From Parcubacteria group bacterium GW2011_GWA2_40_23 (lineage in GTDB: Bacteria; Patescibacteriota; Patescibacteriia; UBA11705; JABHMO01), in the NCBI GenBank assembly GCA_000996245.1, contig LBYP01000009.1, positions 1 to 43,367 on the forward strand: a stretch of DNA of 43,367 bases. Reading direction: 5' to 3'. The notes under the pieces are model-generated. The model made no database searches and had not been told where the DNA came from. It worked only from the letters and a program-made list of their open reading frames with translations. Made by a program: the position numbers and the translations under genes. This document shows positions 30,316 to 39,230 of this stretch, one piece after another (the stretch's first letter is position 1; each line of letters begins with the position of its first letter).

Positions 30316-31578
30316 ATGCTTAATCTCCAAAATGTTAATTGGAAAAAACTCGCACTTGTAGTAATTTTTATTGTCATTGTGCTTGTCGTTGGTTATTTAA
30401 TGTATACACTCTTTTTTAAAGGACCCACACCAATTACAGAAGAAAAAGGAAAGGCGGGAGAAATTGGACAATTACCCGGCGCTGAAAAAGGTCTTCAACC
30501 TGGCGTTGTGACTCCAGGGGAAGAAGGTGGAGCCAAATTACCTACAGAAAAAATTACTAAAATTGAAGCTGTAAAAACATCTGCCCCAGATGCAACCGCC
30601 CAAGGTGGCATTACAAAAGTTTATGATCTTGATTATGAAAAAAACTCTTCTTTCACGCTTGACGCGACTGGTAACAATATTGTGAGCTATCAAAAAGAAA
30701 CTGGTCTTTTTTATAAAATAAATCCTGATGGTACTAGAGAAAAATTATCTGAGCGTGTTTATAAAGATGTTGAAGAGGTTGCCTGGGCACCAGGCGCGGA
30801 TAAAGCAATTTTAGAATTTCCAGACGGCAGCAACATTCTTTTTGATATTAAAAGTGACAAACAAATTTCCTTGCCCAAAGATTGGACTGAATTTGATTTT
30901 AATGGAACTGGAGATAAAATTGGCTTTAAGGATATGAATCCCAACCCCGATTTACAATGGGTCGCTATGGCTAACCCGGATGGTTCGGGGCAAAAATATT
31001 TGGAACCACTCGGCACCAAGGCCAAACAATTTGAAGTGGATTGGTCACCGGCCGGAGATAAAGTAGCTCAGTACAATCCGGGTGGTTCTGCCGCCACCAG
31101 TCGACTTTTATTTGTAGGTTTAAATGGCGAAAATTTCCGCGACATTGATATGCGCGGCTATGGCGTAGAAACAAAATGGACCCCTGACGGTACACGCGTT
31201 TTGTACAGCGCCCATGCTATTAGCACTGATCACAAACCTCTCTTACACATTGTTAACGCTTCGGGTGACACTATTGGCTACGATCACCAAGATATCAACT
31301 TAAACACTTGGCCAGAGAAATGCACCTTTGCGGACACTGATACTGTTTATTGCGCTGTGCCAAAAGAACTTCCTTACGGCGCCGATTTCGCCCCAGAAGT
31401 TGCTGATACCATACCCGACTATATTTATAAAATTAATTTAAAAACCGGATCCAAAAGTTTTGTAGCTGAACCAGAACTTGATTATACAATTGATTTCATG
31501 CAAATTTCTGAAGATGGAACAAACCTATTCTTCACTGACAAATTATCTGGCAACATTCACACCATTAAATTAAAATAA
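30316..31578 (+). CDS. Membrane-anchored TolB/WD40-like beta-propeller protein
   Basis: N-terminal TM; repeated WAPGADKAIL, WSPAGDKVAQ, WTPDGTRVLY blades. Confidence 0.8.
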   Translation: MLNLQNVNWKKLALVVIFIVIVLVVGYLMYTLFFKGPTPITEEKGKAGEIGQLPGAEKGLQPGVVTPGEEGGAKLPTEKITKIEAVKTSAPDATAQGGITKVYDLDYEKNSSFTLDATGNNIVSYQKETGLFYKINPDGTREKLSERVYKDVEEVAWAPGADKAILEFPDGSNILFDIKSDKQISLPKDWTEFDFNGTGDKIGFKDMNPNPDLQWVAMANPDGSGQKYLEPLGTKAKQFEVDWSPAGDKVAQYNPGGSAATSRLLFVGLNGENFRDIDMRGYGVETKWTPDGTRVLYSAHAISTDHKPLLHIVNASGDTIGYDHQDINLNTWPEKCTFADTDTVYCAVPKELPYGADFAPEVADTIPDYIYKINLKTGSKSFVAEPELDYTIDFMQISEDGTNLFFTDKLSGNIHTIKLK

Positions 31579-31585
31579 AATATTC

Positions 31586-32845
31586 ATGGCTTCAAAAAAC
31601 AAAATATTTTTATTATTAACTCTGTTTTTATTTTTCCCGCCAGCCAGCTTTGCAGCAGTTATCCCCTTCGGACAACCCTGCGCCACTGGTGATTACTGCA
31701 CCAATGGTTTTTGCGAACAAAGTACCCTCTCGATACCTCAAAATAAATTTTGTGTTTGTGCCAGCGATAGCCAATGCGAGACTCAATTTACCAAAAGTTC
31801 TCCGCAAGAAACTTGGACCTGCAAACCTGGAGAAGATAAAACTAAAAACTTACACTACTGCGTTAGTACGACTCGAGGCACGCAAGAGCCAATCCCAGCT
31901 GGTGCCGCTCCGACTGCCACACCCCCAGAAGCTACTGGCACAACCGAAAAAAAAGAAAAACTGACACCACCAGTGGTTTCTGTTCCTATACCAGGTCTAG
32001 CCGCTTTTTCAGAGATTGAATATACACAAGGAGAAAAGGTTGATGTCCCTTATATTGCTCAATACATCGTGGCTATTTATAAATATGGTTTAGTTATTGG
32101 TGCACTATTGGCTGTTGTGATGATAATGATAGGCGGAATTATTTACTTGACAGCCGCAGGAGCACAAGGACTTATTGGAACTGGCAAAACTCTCATCTAT
32201 GGGGCAATAAGTGGACTTGTACTTTTACTTGGATCTTACCTCTTACTCATGACCATAAATCCCAACCTTGTTAATCCACAGGCAATTTCACTGGACACAA
32301 TAAAAGGATTAAACATTGAACCAGGAAATGAGACTTCAGAAATAGTTTATGAATCAATACAAAAATTGCCACCAAGTCAGCAATCACAAGGTATGAATTG
32401 TTATTTTAGCGAATTTGGACAAGATAAAGCAGCCGTAAGCTCACAAATAACCCAGGTCACTATCCTTGGTCACAAATATAGTGTGCACAAAAAAATGGCT
32501 CCCGCTATGCAGGCAGCAGCACAAGAAATAACTGCGTTGAATTCTCCGTATCTTGTAAAAAATGATGGGGGGTCAGGTGCGTTTAACTGGCGTCAAAATG
32601 TTAATAATCCAACTCAACTAAGCTTACATTCATTTGGTATTGCTTTTGATATAAACCCTTCAAAAAACCCAAATTACAAACGCCCTGAAGCATGCAAGCC
32701 CAATCAACCCTGCCCAGCATGTAATAGCGATATTCCAAAAGAAATAATCGATATCCTGAAAAAGAATGGTTTCCGTTGGGGTGGAGACTACAAATCCGTT
32801 TGCGATGCCATGCATTTTGAATGGTTAGGACCATGTGCAAAATAA
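31586..32845 (+). CDS. Cys-rich envelope protein with VirB2/TrbC pilin-like TM pair and M15 (VanY/DD-carboxypeptidase-like) domain
   Basis: Signal peptide, Cys-rich module, MIMIGGIIYLTAAG...LLGSYLLLMTINPNLV, SLHSFGIAFDIN...FRWGGDYKSVCDAMHFEW. Confidence 0.82.
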   Translation: MASKNKIFLLLTLFLFFPPASFAAVIPFGQPCATGDYCTNGFCEQSTLSIPQNKFCVCASDSQCETQFTKSSPQETWTCKPGEDKTKNLHYCVSTTRGTQEPIPAGAAPTATPPEATGTTEKKEKLTPPVVSVPIPGLAAFSEIEYTQGEKVDVPYIAQYIVAIYKYGLVIGALLAVVMIMIGGIIYLTAAGAQGLIGTGKTLIYGAISGLVLLLGSYLLLMTINPNLVNPQAISLDTIKGLNIEPGNETSEIVYESIQKLPPSQQSQGMNCYFSEFGQDKAAVSSQITQVTILGHKYSVHKKMAPAMQAAAQEITALNSPYLVKNDGGSGAFNWRQNVNNPTQLSLHSFGIAFDINPSKNPNYKRPEACKPNQPCPACNSDIPKEIIDILKKNGFRWGGDYKSVCDAMHFEWLGPCAK

Positions 32846-32860
32846 TTTAATAGTACTAAA

Positions 32861-34282
32861 ATGATTTCAAAAGTAAAAACAAATTCACTTCTTCTTACAA
32901 TACTTTTCTGTTTCTTATTTTTCCCTCTCGTTACTTTTGCGGCAGTTATACCTTTTGGCCAACCCTGCGCAACAGGTGACTACTGCACCAACGGTGTTTG
33001 TGAACAAAGCACCCTCACTGTACCTCAAAATAAATTTTGTGTTTGTGCAAGTGATAGTCAATGCGAAACTCAATTTACCAAGAGTACTACGCAAGAAACC
33101 TGGACCTGCAAACCTGGAGAAGATAAAACGAAAGGCTTACATTATTGTCTCAGCACTACTAGAGGAACAAAAGATCCTATACCAGCTACTTCCGCTCCAG
33201 CGCCAGAAACAGCACCAGCAGCTGCAGGCTCTTCTGAAGAAAAAATAAAACTGACAGCACCACTCATATCAATACCTATACCTGGACTGCCTAGTTTTGC
33301 TGAGCTAGAAGTCTCGCCAGGAGAAACAGTTAATGTGCCGTACATAGCAGAATATGTTATTGCGATTTACAAATATGGTTTAACCTTAGCTTCTATTTTA
33401 GCGGTCGTGATGATTATGATCGGTGGCGCCATGTATATCATCTCGAGTGCAGATCCTGGCAAAGTAGCGCTAGCCAAACAATTGATCTTTGGCTCCATCA
33501 CTGGTATAACTGTCTTACTCTGTTCATATTTAATGCTTAAAGTTATCAACCCCAACTTAGTAAATCTTGCGCCGATCTCTGTTGAAACAGTAAAAAAAGA
33601 TATCCAATATCTTGGCCCAGAGGCATATGAAGCCATTACTGGAACCACACTGCTTCCCACCGGGGAATATCAAATAATGGCCGTGGCAGCTGGTCGTGTA
33701 GTTGGTTTTACTGACGATTGCATAATGGTTAGTCTCTTAAAACAAGAATCCGGTGGTAGACCAGACGCTATTGGTCATGACGAAAATGTCCACTGGAATA
33801 TTCCGTCTCGTCGAGCTTTTCTGAAAAGTGGGGTAAAATATTCAGGGGCTACTTTTCCGGCTATAGCCAACATCGACACTAAAAGTGCTGACCAAAAAAT
33901 CATTAAAAATGATGACCCCACAAAAGATATAGAACATTTAGATTGGCGCTTTTCGCACGGCTTGGGCTTAACACAAATTACAATTTTCCCAACCGAAAAA
34001 TGTAATGGCGGAGTTGGTAAAAAAAATCCCTTTACTGGAGTTTGTTACACTCCGGCCCAACTACTCCAAGCACAAAACAGCCTTGATTACGGTGCCGCTC
34101 TACTTAAATCCCTCTATGTTCAAGCTGGGAAAAAGGGCATGACTGGCGAAGATCAAATCTTAGGCGCTTTCCTAGGATATAATGCTGGTGGTGGAAATAT
34201 GAAAAAAGAAAGCTTAACTACACACCATTATCCAGTAAGTGTTAAAAAGCTTCTTGACGCCTGCCACGCTCAAAACCCTTAA
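32861..34282 (+). CDS. Paralogous envelope protein with pilin-like TM pair and lytic transglycosylase-like domain
   Basis: N-terminus nearly identical to 31586 ORF; LLKQESGGRPDAIGHDE...HGLGLTQI...LGYNAGGGN. Confidence 0.82.
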   Translation: MISKVKTNSLLLTILFCFLFFPLVTFAAVIPFGQPCATGDYCTNGVCEQSTLTVPQNKFCVCASDSQCETQFTKSTTQETWTCKPGEDKTKGLHYCLSTTRGTKDPIPATSAPAPETAPAAAGSSEEKIKLTAPLISIPIPGLPSFAELEVSPGETVNVPYIAEYVIAIYKYGLTLASILAVVMIMIGGAMYIISSADPGKVALAKQLIFGSITGITVLLCSYLMLKVINPNLVNLAPISVETVKKDIQYLGPEAYEAITGTTLLPTGEYQIMAVAAGRVVGFTDDCIMVSLLKQESGGRPDAIGHDENVHWNIPSRRAFLKSGVKYSGATFPAIANIDTKSADQKIIKNDDPTKDIEHLDWRFSHGLGLTQITIFPTEKCNGGVGKKNPFTGVCYTPAQLLQAQNSLDYGAALLKSLYVQAGKKGMTGEDQILGAFLGYNAGGGNMKKESLTTHHYPVSVKKLLDACHAQNP

Positions 34283-34290
34283 TACAAAAC

Positions 34291-35640
34291 ATGGACAAAA
34301 ATAAAACAATTTTCACCTGCTCCAAATGCGATGCGCAATTCCCCAAGTGGTCTGGACGATGTTCAGAGTGCGGAGCTTGGGGTACAGTTGTAGAAGGCGC
34401 TCCAACGCCTAAAAACAGCCACAAGAGCTCGCCTCTACCCAAGTTTAACCAGGATAAGCTGATTGATTTTAATCAGATAGATTCGCGTCATTTTGAAAGA
34501 TTGACTTTAGCGTCGAACGAAATAAATCAAATCTTTGGTGGGGGCATAGTCAAAGGCAGCTTGACCTTGATTGGTGGCGAACCAGGAATTGGTAAATCAA
34601 CTTTATCATTGCAGATATTACGCGAACTTGAAACAAAGAATGCTCCATTACTTTATGTTTCGGGTGAAGAATCTGCAGAACAGATCAAATTAAGAATTGA
34701 CCGACTTGGATACAAACCTCAAAATTTAAAATTCCTTTCCGAAACTAATGTCGAGACCATCATTTCCGCAATTGCTGACCTCAAACCTCAAATAACCATT
34801 ATTGATTCTATTCAAACTCTTTATTCATCTGATGTTGAGAGTGAAAGTGGCAACATCAATCAAATCCGTGCCTGTACGGTCAAACTTGTGGAAGTGGCTA
34901 AGTCAACGCATGTGCCGATTATTATTACTGGGCATGTGACAAAGGATGGAACCATGGCTGGACCAAAAACCTTGGAACATCTAGTGGACGTAGTAATGTA
35001 TTTAGAAGGTGATAAATATCATGAATATCGCCTCCTTCGTTGTTCCAAAAACAGATTTGGATCGACTAATGAAGTTGCTGTGCTGGAGATGACACAAAAA
35101 GGCTTGGAAGAAGTTAAAAATCCAACGACGATATTTTTGCAACAAATGGAAAGCAATACCGCCGGTACTGTCATCAGTTGCTTTATGGAAGGCACTCGCG
35201 CATTCCTCGTTGAAGTCCAAGCGCTGGTGACGCCAACGATCTTTGGATTCCCTCAGCGCAAAACTTCTGGCTACGACAGCAATCGTTTACAAATGATTAC
35301 AGCGGTTTTGTTTAAACGAGCCAAGTTGAATTTACAAAATCAAGATATTCACCTAAATATAGTTGGCGGTGTCAAAATAACTGAGCCTGCCATTGATTTA
35401 GCCGTCGCCCTCGCCATTTATTCGGCTTTTAAAAACAAACCAATCAAATCAACCCAAGTTGTTTTTGGAGAGTTGGGCCTCGGCGGCGAAATTCGTCCAG
35501 TTCCACAACTTGATAAACGTCTAAAAGCAGCAGAGAAACTGGGCTTCGAATCAGTCCTTATTCCAAATCAGAAGAATGAGACAAAAACGAGGTTAAATTG
35601 TCAAATAATAAAAAATATTAGTGAGATAGAAAAGATATAA
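34291..35640 (+). CDS. radA: DNA repair protein RadA
   Basis: Zinc finger CSKCDAQFPKWSGRCSECGAWGT, GGEPGIGKSTL, KNRFGSTNE, Lon-like C-terminal domain. Confidence 0.96.
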   Translation: MDKNKTIFTCSKCDAQFPKWSGRCSECGAWGTVVEGAPTPKNSHKSSPLPKFNQDKLIDFNQIDSRHFERLTLASNEINQIFGGGIVKGSLTLIGGEPGIGKSTLSLQILRELETKNAPLLYVSGEESAEQIKLRIDRLGYKPQNLKFLSETNVETIISAIADLKPQITIIDSIQTLYSSDVESESGNINQIRACTVKLVEVAKSTHVPIIITGHVTKDGTMAGPKTLEHLVDVVMYLEGDKYHEYRLLRCSKNRFGSTNEVAVLEMTQKGLEEVKNPTTIFLQQMESNTAGTVISCFMEGTRAFLVEVQALVTPTIFGFPQRKTSGYDSNRLQMITAVLFKRAKLNLQNQDIHLNIVGGVKITEPAIDLAVALAIYSAFKNKPIKSTQVVFGELGLGGEIRPVPQLDKRLKAAEKLGFESVLIPNQKNETKTRLNCQIIKNISEIEKI

Positions 35641-35683
35641 AAAAACCGCTCATGATTCGAACGACTTTTTTAAAAACAAACTT

Positions 35684-37744
35684 TTATTCGAAATGCATGG
35701 CCAGTTTTAGTTGTTTTATCTTATTTAGTAAAGACTGACTTATCTCCTTTTTTTCAATTAAAGTTTTAGCCTCAAGCTGAACTTTTTTTAATAATTCAAC
35801 ATCAGTGAGGCTAGCAATTTTCAAATCTGGCAAACCAGATTGACGCACACCACAGACTTCACCTGGGCCACGAAGTTCAAGATCTTTTTCCGCTAGTTTA
35901 AAACCATCTGAGCAACTCTCGAGATATTTCAGTCTTTTCTGAGTCAACTCAGACCAATTATCAGAAAACAAAAAGCAATATGATTGATGCTCACCACGTC
36001 CAACTCTACCGCGGAATTGATGCAGTTGTGCGAGACCAAAACGGTCAGCACCTTCTATCATCATAATGGTAGCGTTCGGCACGTCGATACCGACTTCGAT
36101 AACAGAAGTAGAAACTAAAATGCTAAATTCTTTATTTAAAAATTTTTGCATGACTTCTTCTTTTTCTTTTGATTTTAGTCGTCCATGCATTAAACCGATT
36201 TTTATCTCTGGGAAAATACGTTGATCCAATTTCTCGAATTCCTGTTTAACTGATTTGTAGCCAAATTTATCGGACGGATCAATTAACGGACAGATGACGA
36301 AAACCTGACGTCCACTTTTAACTTGCTCTTCAATAAAATTATAAGCATCTTGTCTTTGTGCTTCGCCAACTAACTTCGTCACTATTGTTTTACGATTCGG
36401 CGGTAGATGTTTAATGATCGATAAGTCCAAATCTCCGTAAAGCGCGAGGACGAGCGACCGCGGAATGGGCGTTGCAGTCATAGAAAGGAAGTGCGGAGTC
36501 AATCCTTTGTTATCACGAAGCATTAACGATTTACGTTGGTGGACACCAAAGCGATGCTGTTCGTCGACAACAACGAGAGCCAGATCTTTTACTTGAACGG
36601 AATCTTGAATCACTGCGTGCGTTCCGATGATTAAATCTGCTTCGCCGAAATTAATTTTGCTTAATATTTCGACTTTACTCAGTTTCTCTCCATCGATTTC
36701 TCGTTTATTACCAGTGAGAAGTACGATTCTAAATTTCTGTTTTAAGAATAACTTTCGCATTGTCTTATAATGTTGCTCGGCGAGTATCTCTGTCGGTGCC
36801 ATAAGAATTGCTTTGTACCCATTTGCTAAAACATTGAGCAAAGCTAAGGCGACGACAATGGTTTTTCCTGAACCGACATCACCTTCAAGCAAGCGATTCA
36901 TTAATTTCGGTTTCTCGAGATCCTGGATAATTTCCCAAGAACATTTTTTTTGATCGTCCGTCAATTTGAATGGCAACTCGGCGACAAAATCCTTAGTCAG
37001 TTTTTCGATGAAAGCAACAGGCAAACCAGCGCTGTTGTCCATTTCTTTCTTCGACAAAAGGATTGCGAGTTGGACTAAAAAAAGTTCCTCAAATTGAAAA
37101 CGCTCACGCGACTTTTTTGCCAACTTATCATTATCAGGAAAATGAATATTCTTTAAAGCAACACTGAGAGTTGGGAAAGCATACTTCTTAATAATTTCTG
37201 ACGGCAGATATTCTTCGAGGCTATCAAATATCGGTACTGTCAAACTTAATAAGAAACGAATTTGTTTTTGAGTCACACCATTCGTCGCATGATAGACTGG
37301 AACAAGTCGAGCTGTGTGAATAGTTTCTCCTGGTTTTCTGGCAAAAGTAATTTTTTCATAATCAGGACTGACCATTTGGGTGCCAGTCTCGTCGACTTTG
37401 CCGGAAAGATAAATCTCATCTCCAGTTTTTAAGGCTTTAATTAAAAATGGTTGGTTGAACCAAACAACTTTTAGAACCCCAGAATCATCACCTATCAAAG
37501 CCTCTGTCACATTTGTTCTTTTACGAAAAGAGCGTCGATTGGCAATCAACTGAATTTTACCGTGTATCGAGACAGCTTCATTCGGTTGCAAATCAACAAT
37601 ATTTTTTACTGAACTATAATCTTCGTATCTAAATGGAAAATAAAAAATAAGATCAGCGACAGTGTTAATGTCCAATAATTTTAAGCGCGCCGCCGTTGTC
37701 TTGCCGACGCGCGATAATTCGCTGATGGGTGTGTCGAGTTGCAT
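35684..37744 (-). CDS. recG: ATP-dependent DNA helicase RecG
   Basis: LLEGDVGSGKT, VVDEQHRFGVHQR, MTATPIPRSL, QFRGRVGRGEHQSYC. Confidence 0.96.
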   Translation of the reverse strand: MQLDTPISELSRVGKTTAARLKLLDINTVADLIFYFPFRYEDYSSVKNIVDLQPNEAVSIHGKIQLIANRRSFRKRTNVTEALIGDDSGVLKVVWFNQPFLIKALKTGDEIYLSGKVDETGTQMVSPDYEKITFARKPGETIHTARLVPVYHATNGVTQKQIRFLLSLTVPIFDSLEEYLPSEIIKKYAFPTLSVALKNIHFPDNDKLAKKSRERFQFEELFLVQLAILLSKKEMDNSAGLPVAFIEKLTKDFVAELPFKLTDDQKKCSWEIIQDLEKPKLMNRLLEGDVGSGKTIVVALALLNVLANGYKAILMAPTEILAEQHYKTMRKLFLKQKFRIVLLTGNKREIDGEKLSKVEILSKINFGEADLIIGTHAVIQDSVQVKDLALVVVDEQHRFGVHQRKSLMLRDNKGLTPHFLSMTATPIPRSLVLALYGDLDLSIIKHLPPNRKTIVTKLVGEAQRQDAYNFIEEQVKSGRQVFVICPLIDPSDKFGYKSVKQEFEKLDQRIFPEIKIGLMHGRLKSKEKEEVMQKFLNKEFSILVSTSVIEVGIDVPNATIMMIEGADRFGLAQLHQFRGRVGRGEHQSYCFLFSDNWSELTQKRLKYLESCSDGFKLAEKDLELRGPGEVCGVRQSGLPDLKIASLTDVELLKKVQLEAKTLIEKKEISQSLLNKIKQLKLAMHFE

Positions 37745-37781
37745 ATACTTTATTTTAGCATAAAGTTACGAATTACCACTT

Positions 37782-37835
37782 GTCATGGTGAGGTGCGCTT
37801 CCGGATTTCATAAAAGTGAAGCCTCGAACCATGAC
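37782..37835. repeat. Imperfect ~54-nt palindrome
   Basis: GTCATGGT...GCTTC / GAAGC...ACCATGAC between recG and the GC-rich cassette. Confidence 0.65.
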
Positions 37836-37838
37836 GCA

Positions 37839-37870
37839 ATTAAAAAACCCCGAGCAGTAGACTGCAAGGG
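37839..37870 (-). terminator. Intrinsic terminator of the GC-rich cassette
   Basis: CCCCTTGCAG-TCTA-CTGCTCGGGG (two mismatches) followed by TTTTTT on the minus strand. Confidence 0.78.
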
Positions 37871-37918
37871 GCTTTTGGCGGACTTGTGTGTCCGCCTAGA
37901 ACAGAGGGACTGATGTCA

Positions 37919-38182
37919 TCAGGCGCAGATGCCGATCGGGATACCCTGGTCGTTGTAGATGTACAGCTTGATCTGAGGGATGCCAGGACGCCCCTTCCGA
38001 GCGCAACGTTGCGCTGACGGGACGTCGTCGACGACGTTAGAGTCATGAGACGGAATTCGCACATAACGGCCCTCGGTTTGCCTTTCCCTTGGTTTTTCTG
38101 GCGCTGCTGCACCGGCAAATATAGCTCGTGCTCTTTCCGCCCGTCTATCCGCCGCTTCCCCGGGTAATGGATCATACTGCAT
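37919..38182 (-). CDS. GC-rich orphan protein, hypothetical (87 aa)
   Basis: GGAGG SD 8 nt before ATG at 38182; MQYDPLPGEAADRRAERARAIFAG... Confidence 0.72.
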   Translation of the reverse strand: MQYDPLPGEAADRRAERARAIFAGAAAPEKPRERQTEGRYVRIPSHDSNVVDDVPSAQRCARKGRPGIPQIKLYIYNDQGIPIGICA

Positions 38183-38217
38183 TCTCAAGTCCTCCGTTAG
38201 CACTGCACCTTAATTTA

Positions 38218-38245
38218 AGGTTATCATCTTTCCTTTTTTTGTCAA
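38218..38245 (-). promoter_or_regulatory. sigma70-like promoter TTGACA-N16-TAACCT with overlapping palindrome
   Basis: Consensus -35; ACCTTAA-T-TTAAGGT inverted repeat (38207-38221) overlaps the -10. Confidence 0.7.
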
Positions 38246-38310
38246 CCCGGAATACAAAAAAAGAAGTCCTTTTAGACTCCTCTGTTACATAGCTCACTAT
38301 TAAAAACAAA

Positions 38311-38745
38311 TTATCTATTATGATCTACTTTATTATCATTTAACACTCCAACAGCTCTCGAAAGCCGTTTATATTCTGCATTCAATCTTTCATATTCCGC
38401 AGCAGAAATATTTGTTTCATCTTTTAAACTATTTCGCTTTGCGATAATCAGTTTTAACGCCAATCTCGCAGGTTCTCGTATTGGATGACTTTGAGCTTCT
38501 GCCAACGTTAAATCAATAATAGATAATAACTCTAGTAAAGAATGTTCCGACTCAAACGACGCAATCATAGCTTCGAATTCTGCAATTTCTGGACCACATT
38601 CACGTAAATTTTCTGGAGCAATTGTTGTTTCAGAATAAACACTCAACCAATAGGCTTCATATTCTGCCTTTTCTGCTTTTAACTTTTGTTCTTCAGATGT
38701 CAGTTCGTTCTGTAATTCCTTCATAAACTTATTATATGCACTCAA
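38311..38745 (-). CDS. Hypothetical helical/coiled-coil protein
   Basis: 144-aa ORF rich in Glu/Lys/Ala/Leu. Confidence 0.6.
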   Translation of the reverse strand: MSAYNKFMKELQNELTSEEQKLKAEKAEYEAYWLSVYSETTIAPENLRECGPEIAEFEAMIASFESEHSLLELLSIIDLTLAEAQSHPIREPARLALKLIIAKRNSLKDETNISAAEYERLNAEYKRLSRAVGVLNDNKVDHNR

Positions 38746-38752
38746 TTGTCTA

Positions 38753-39014
38753 TTGAATGGCTTGCCATAAAGTCATGCGAAGCATGTACTTTGGACTAGA
38801 TTGAATGGCTTGCCATAAAGTCATGCGAAGCGTGTACTTTGGACTAGATTGAATGGCTTGCCATAAAGTCACGCGTAGCGTGTACTTTGGACTAGATTGA
38901 ATGGCTTGCCATAAAGTCACGCGTAGCTGAATGGCTTGCCATAAAGTCACGCGTAGCGTGTACTTTGGACTAGATTGAATGGCTTGCCATAAAGTCACGC
39001 GTAGCGTGTACTTT
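38753..39014 (-). repeat. Tandem array of a 48-bp palindrome-containing unit (six copies, one truncated)
   Basis: Units start at 38753, 38801, 38849, 38897 (31 nt, truncated), 38928, 38975: TTGAATGGCTTGCCATAAAGTCAYGCGWAGCRTGTACTTTGGACTAGA. Confidence 0.93.
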
Positions 39015-39015
39015 A

Positions 39016-39090
39016 TGGTGCCCCCGCCAAGAATCGAACTTGGATCACAAGGTCCGCAACCTTGCGTTCTATCCGTTGAACTACGAGGAC
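39016..39090 (-). tRNA. tRNA-Arg, anticodon GCG, CCA encoded
   Basis: Full cloverleaf: GTCCTCG/CGGGGGC acceptor, GTTC/GAAC D-stem, CAAGG-TTGCGGA-CCTTG anticodon arm, CCAAG-TTCGATT-CTTGG T-arm, A-CCA. Confidence 0.93.
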
Positions 39091-39121
39091 CCCGAAGTAG
39101 AAGCTACGCTTCACTTCGGGG
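39090..39121. repeat. 32-nt palindromic element, family 2, on the 5' side of the tRNA
   Basis: CCCCGAAGT-A-GAAGC-TAC-GCTTC-ACTTCGGGG; same architecture as 38987-39018 on the other side of the tRNA. Confidence 0.85.
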
Positions 39122-39167
39122 CAAGCCCAGAGTGAAACATATCCTTACTTTTTTGCTTTCTTGTTTA

Positions 39168-39202
39168 CCCTGCACTTTAAGGGAACACTTAATAGTGCGG
39201 GG
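39168..39202 (-). repeat. 35-nt palindromic element, family 1, copy C
   Basis: Minus strand CCCCGCACTATTAAGTGTTCCCTTAAAGTGCAGGG; aligns with the murI copy, inner stem covaries. Confidence 0.83.
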
Positions 39203-39230
39203 CTTTTTTGATTAAACCTCAACTAATCCT

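Noticed and set aside
37840-38175. 111-aa minus ORF in another frame
   Set aside because: Runs into the terminator and lacks a well-placed SD; the 37919-38182 frame has GGAGG 8 nt before ATG.
38750-38998. ORF encoding MTLWQAIQSSPKYTLRV repeats
   Set aside because: Arises from the tandem repeat whose period is a multiple of three; no SD or promoter and the pattern of variation follows hairpin pairing rather than codons.
38753-39014. Possible CRISPR array
   Set aside because: Repeats are directly contiguous 48-bp units with no variable spacers; this is a tandem palindromic repeat.
39168-39210. Plus-strand intrinsic terminator
   Set aside because: Hairpin plus T tract fits a terminator, but no plus-strand gene lies upstream; better explained as a copy of the 35-nt palindromic family.
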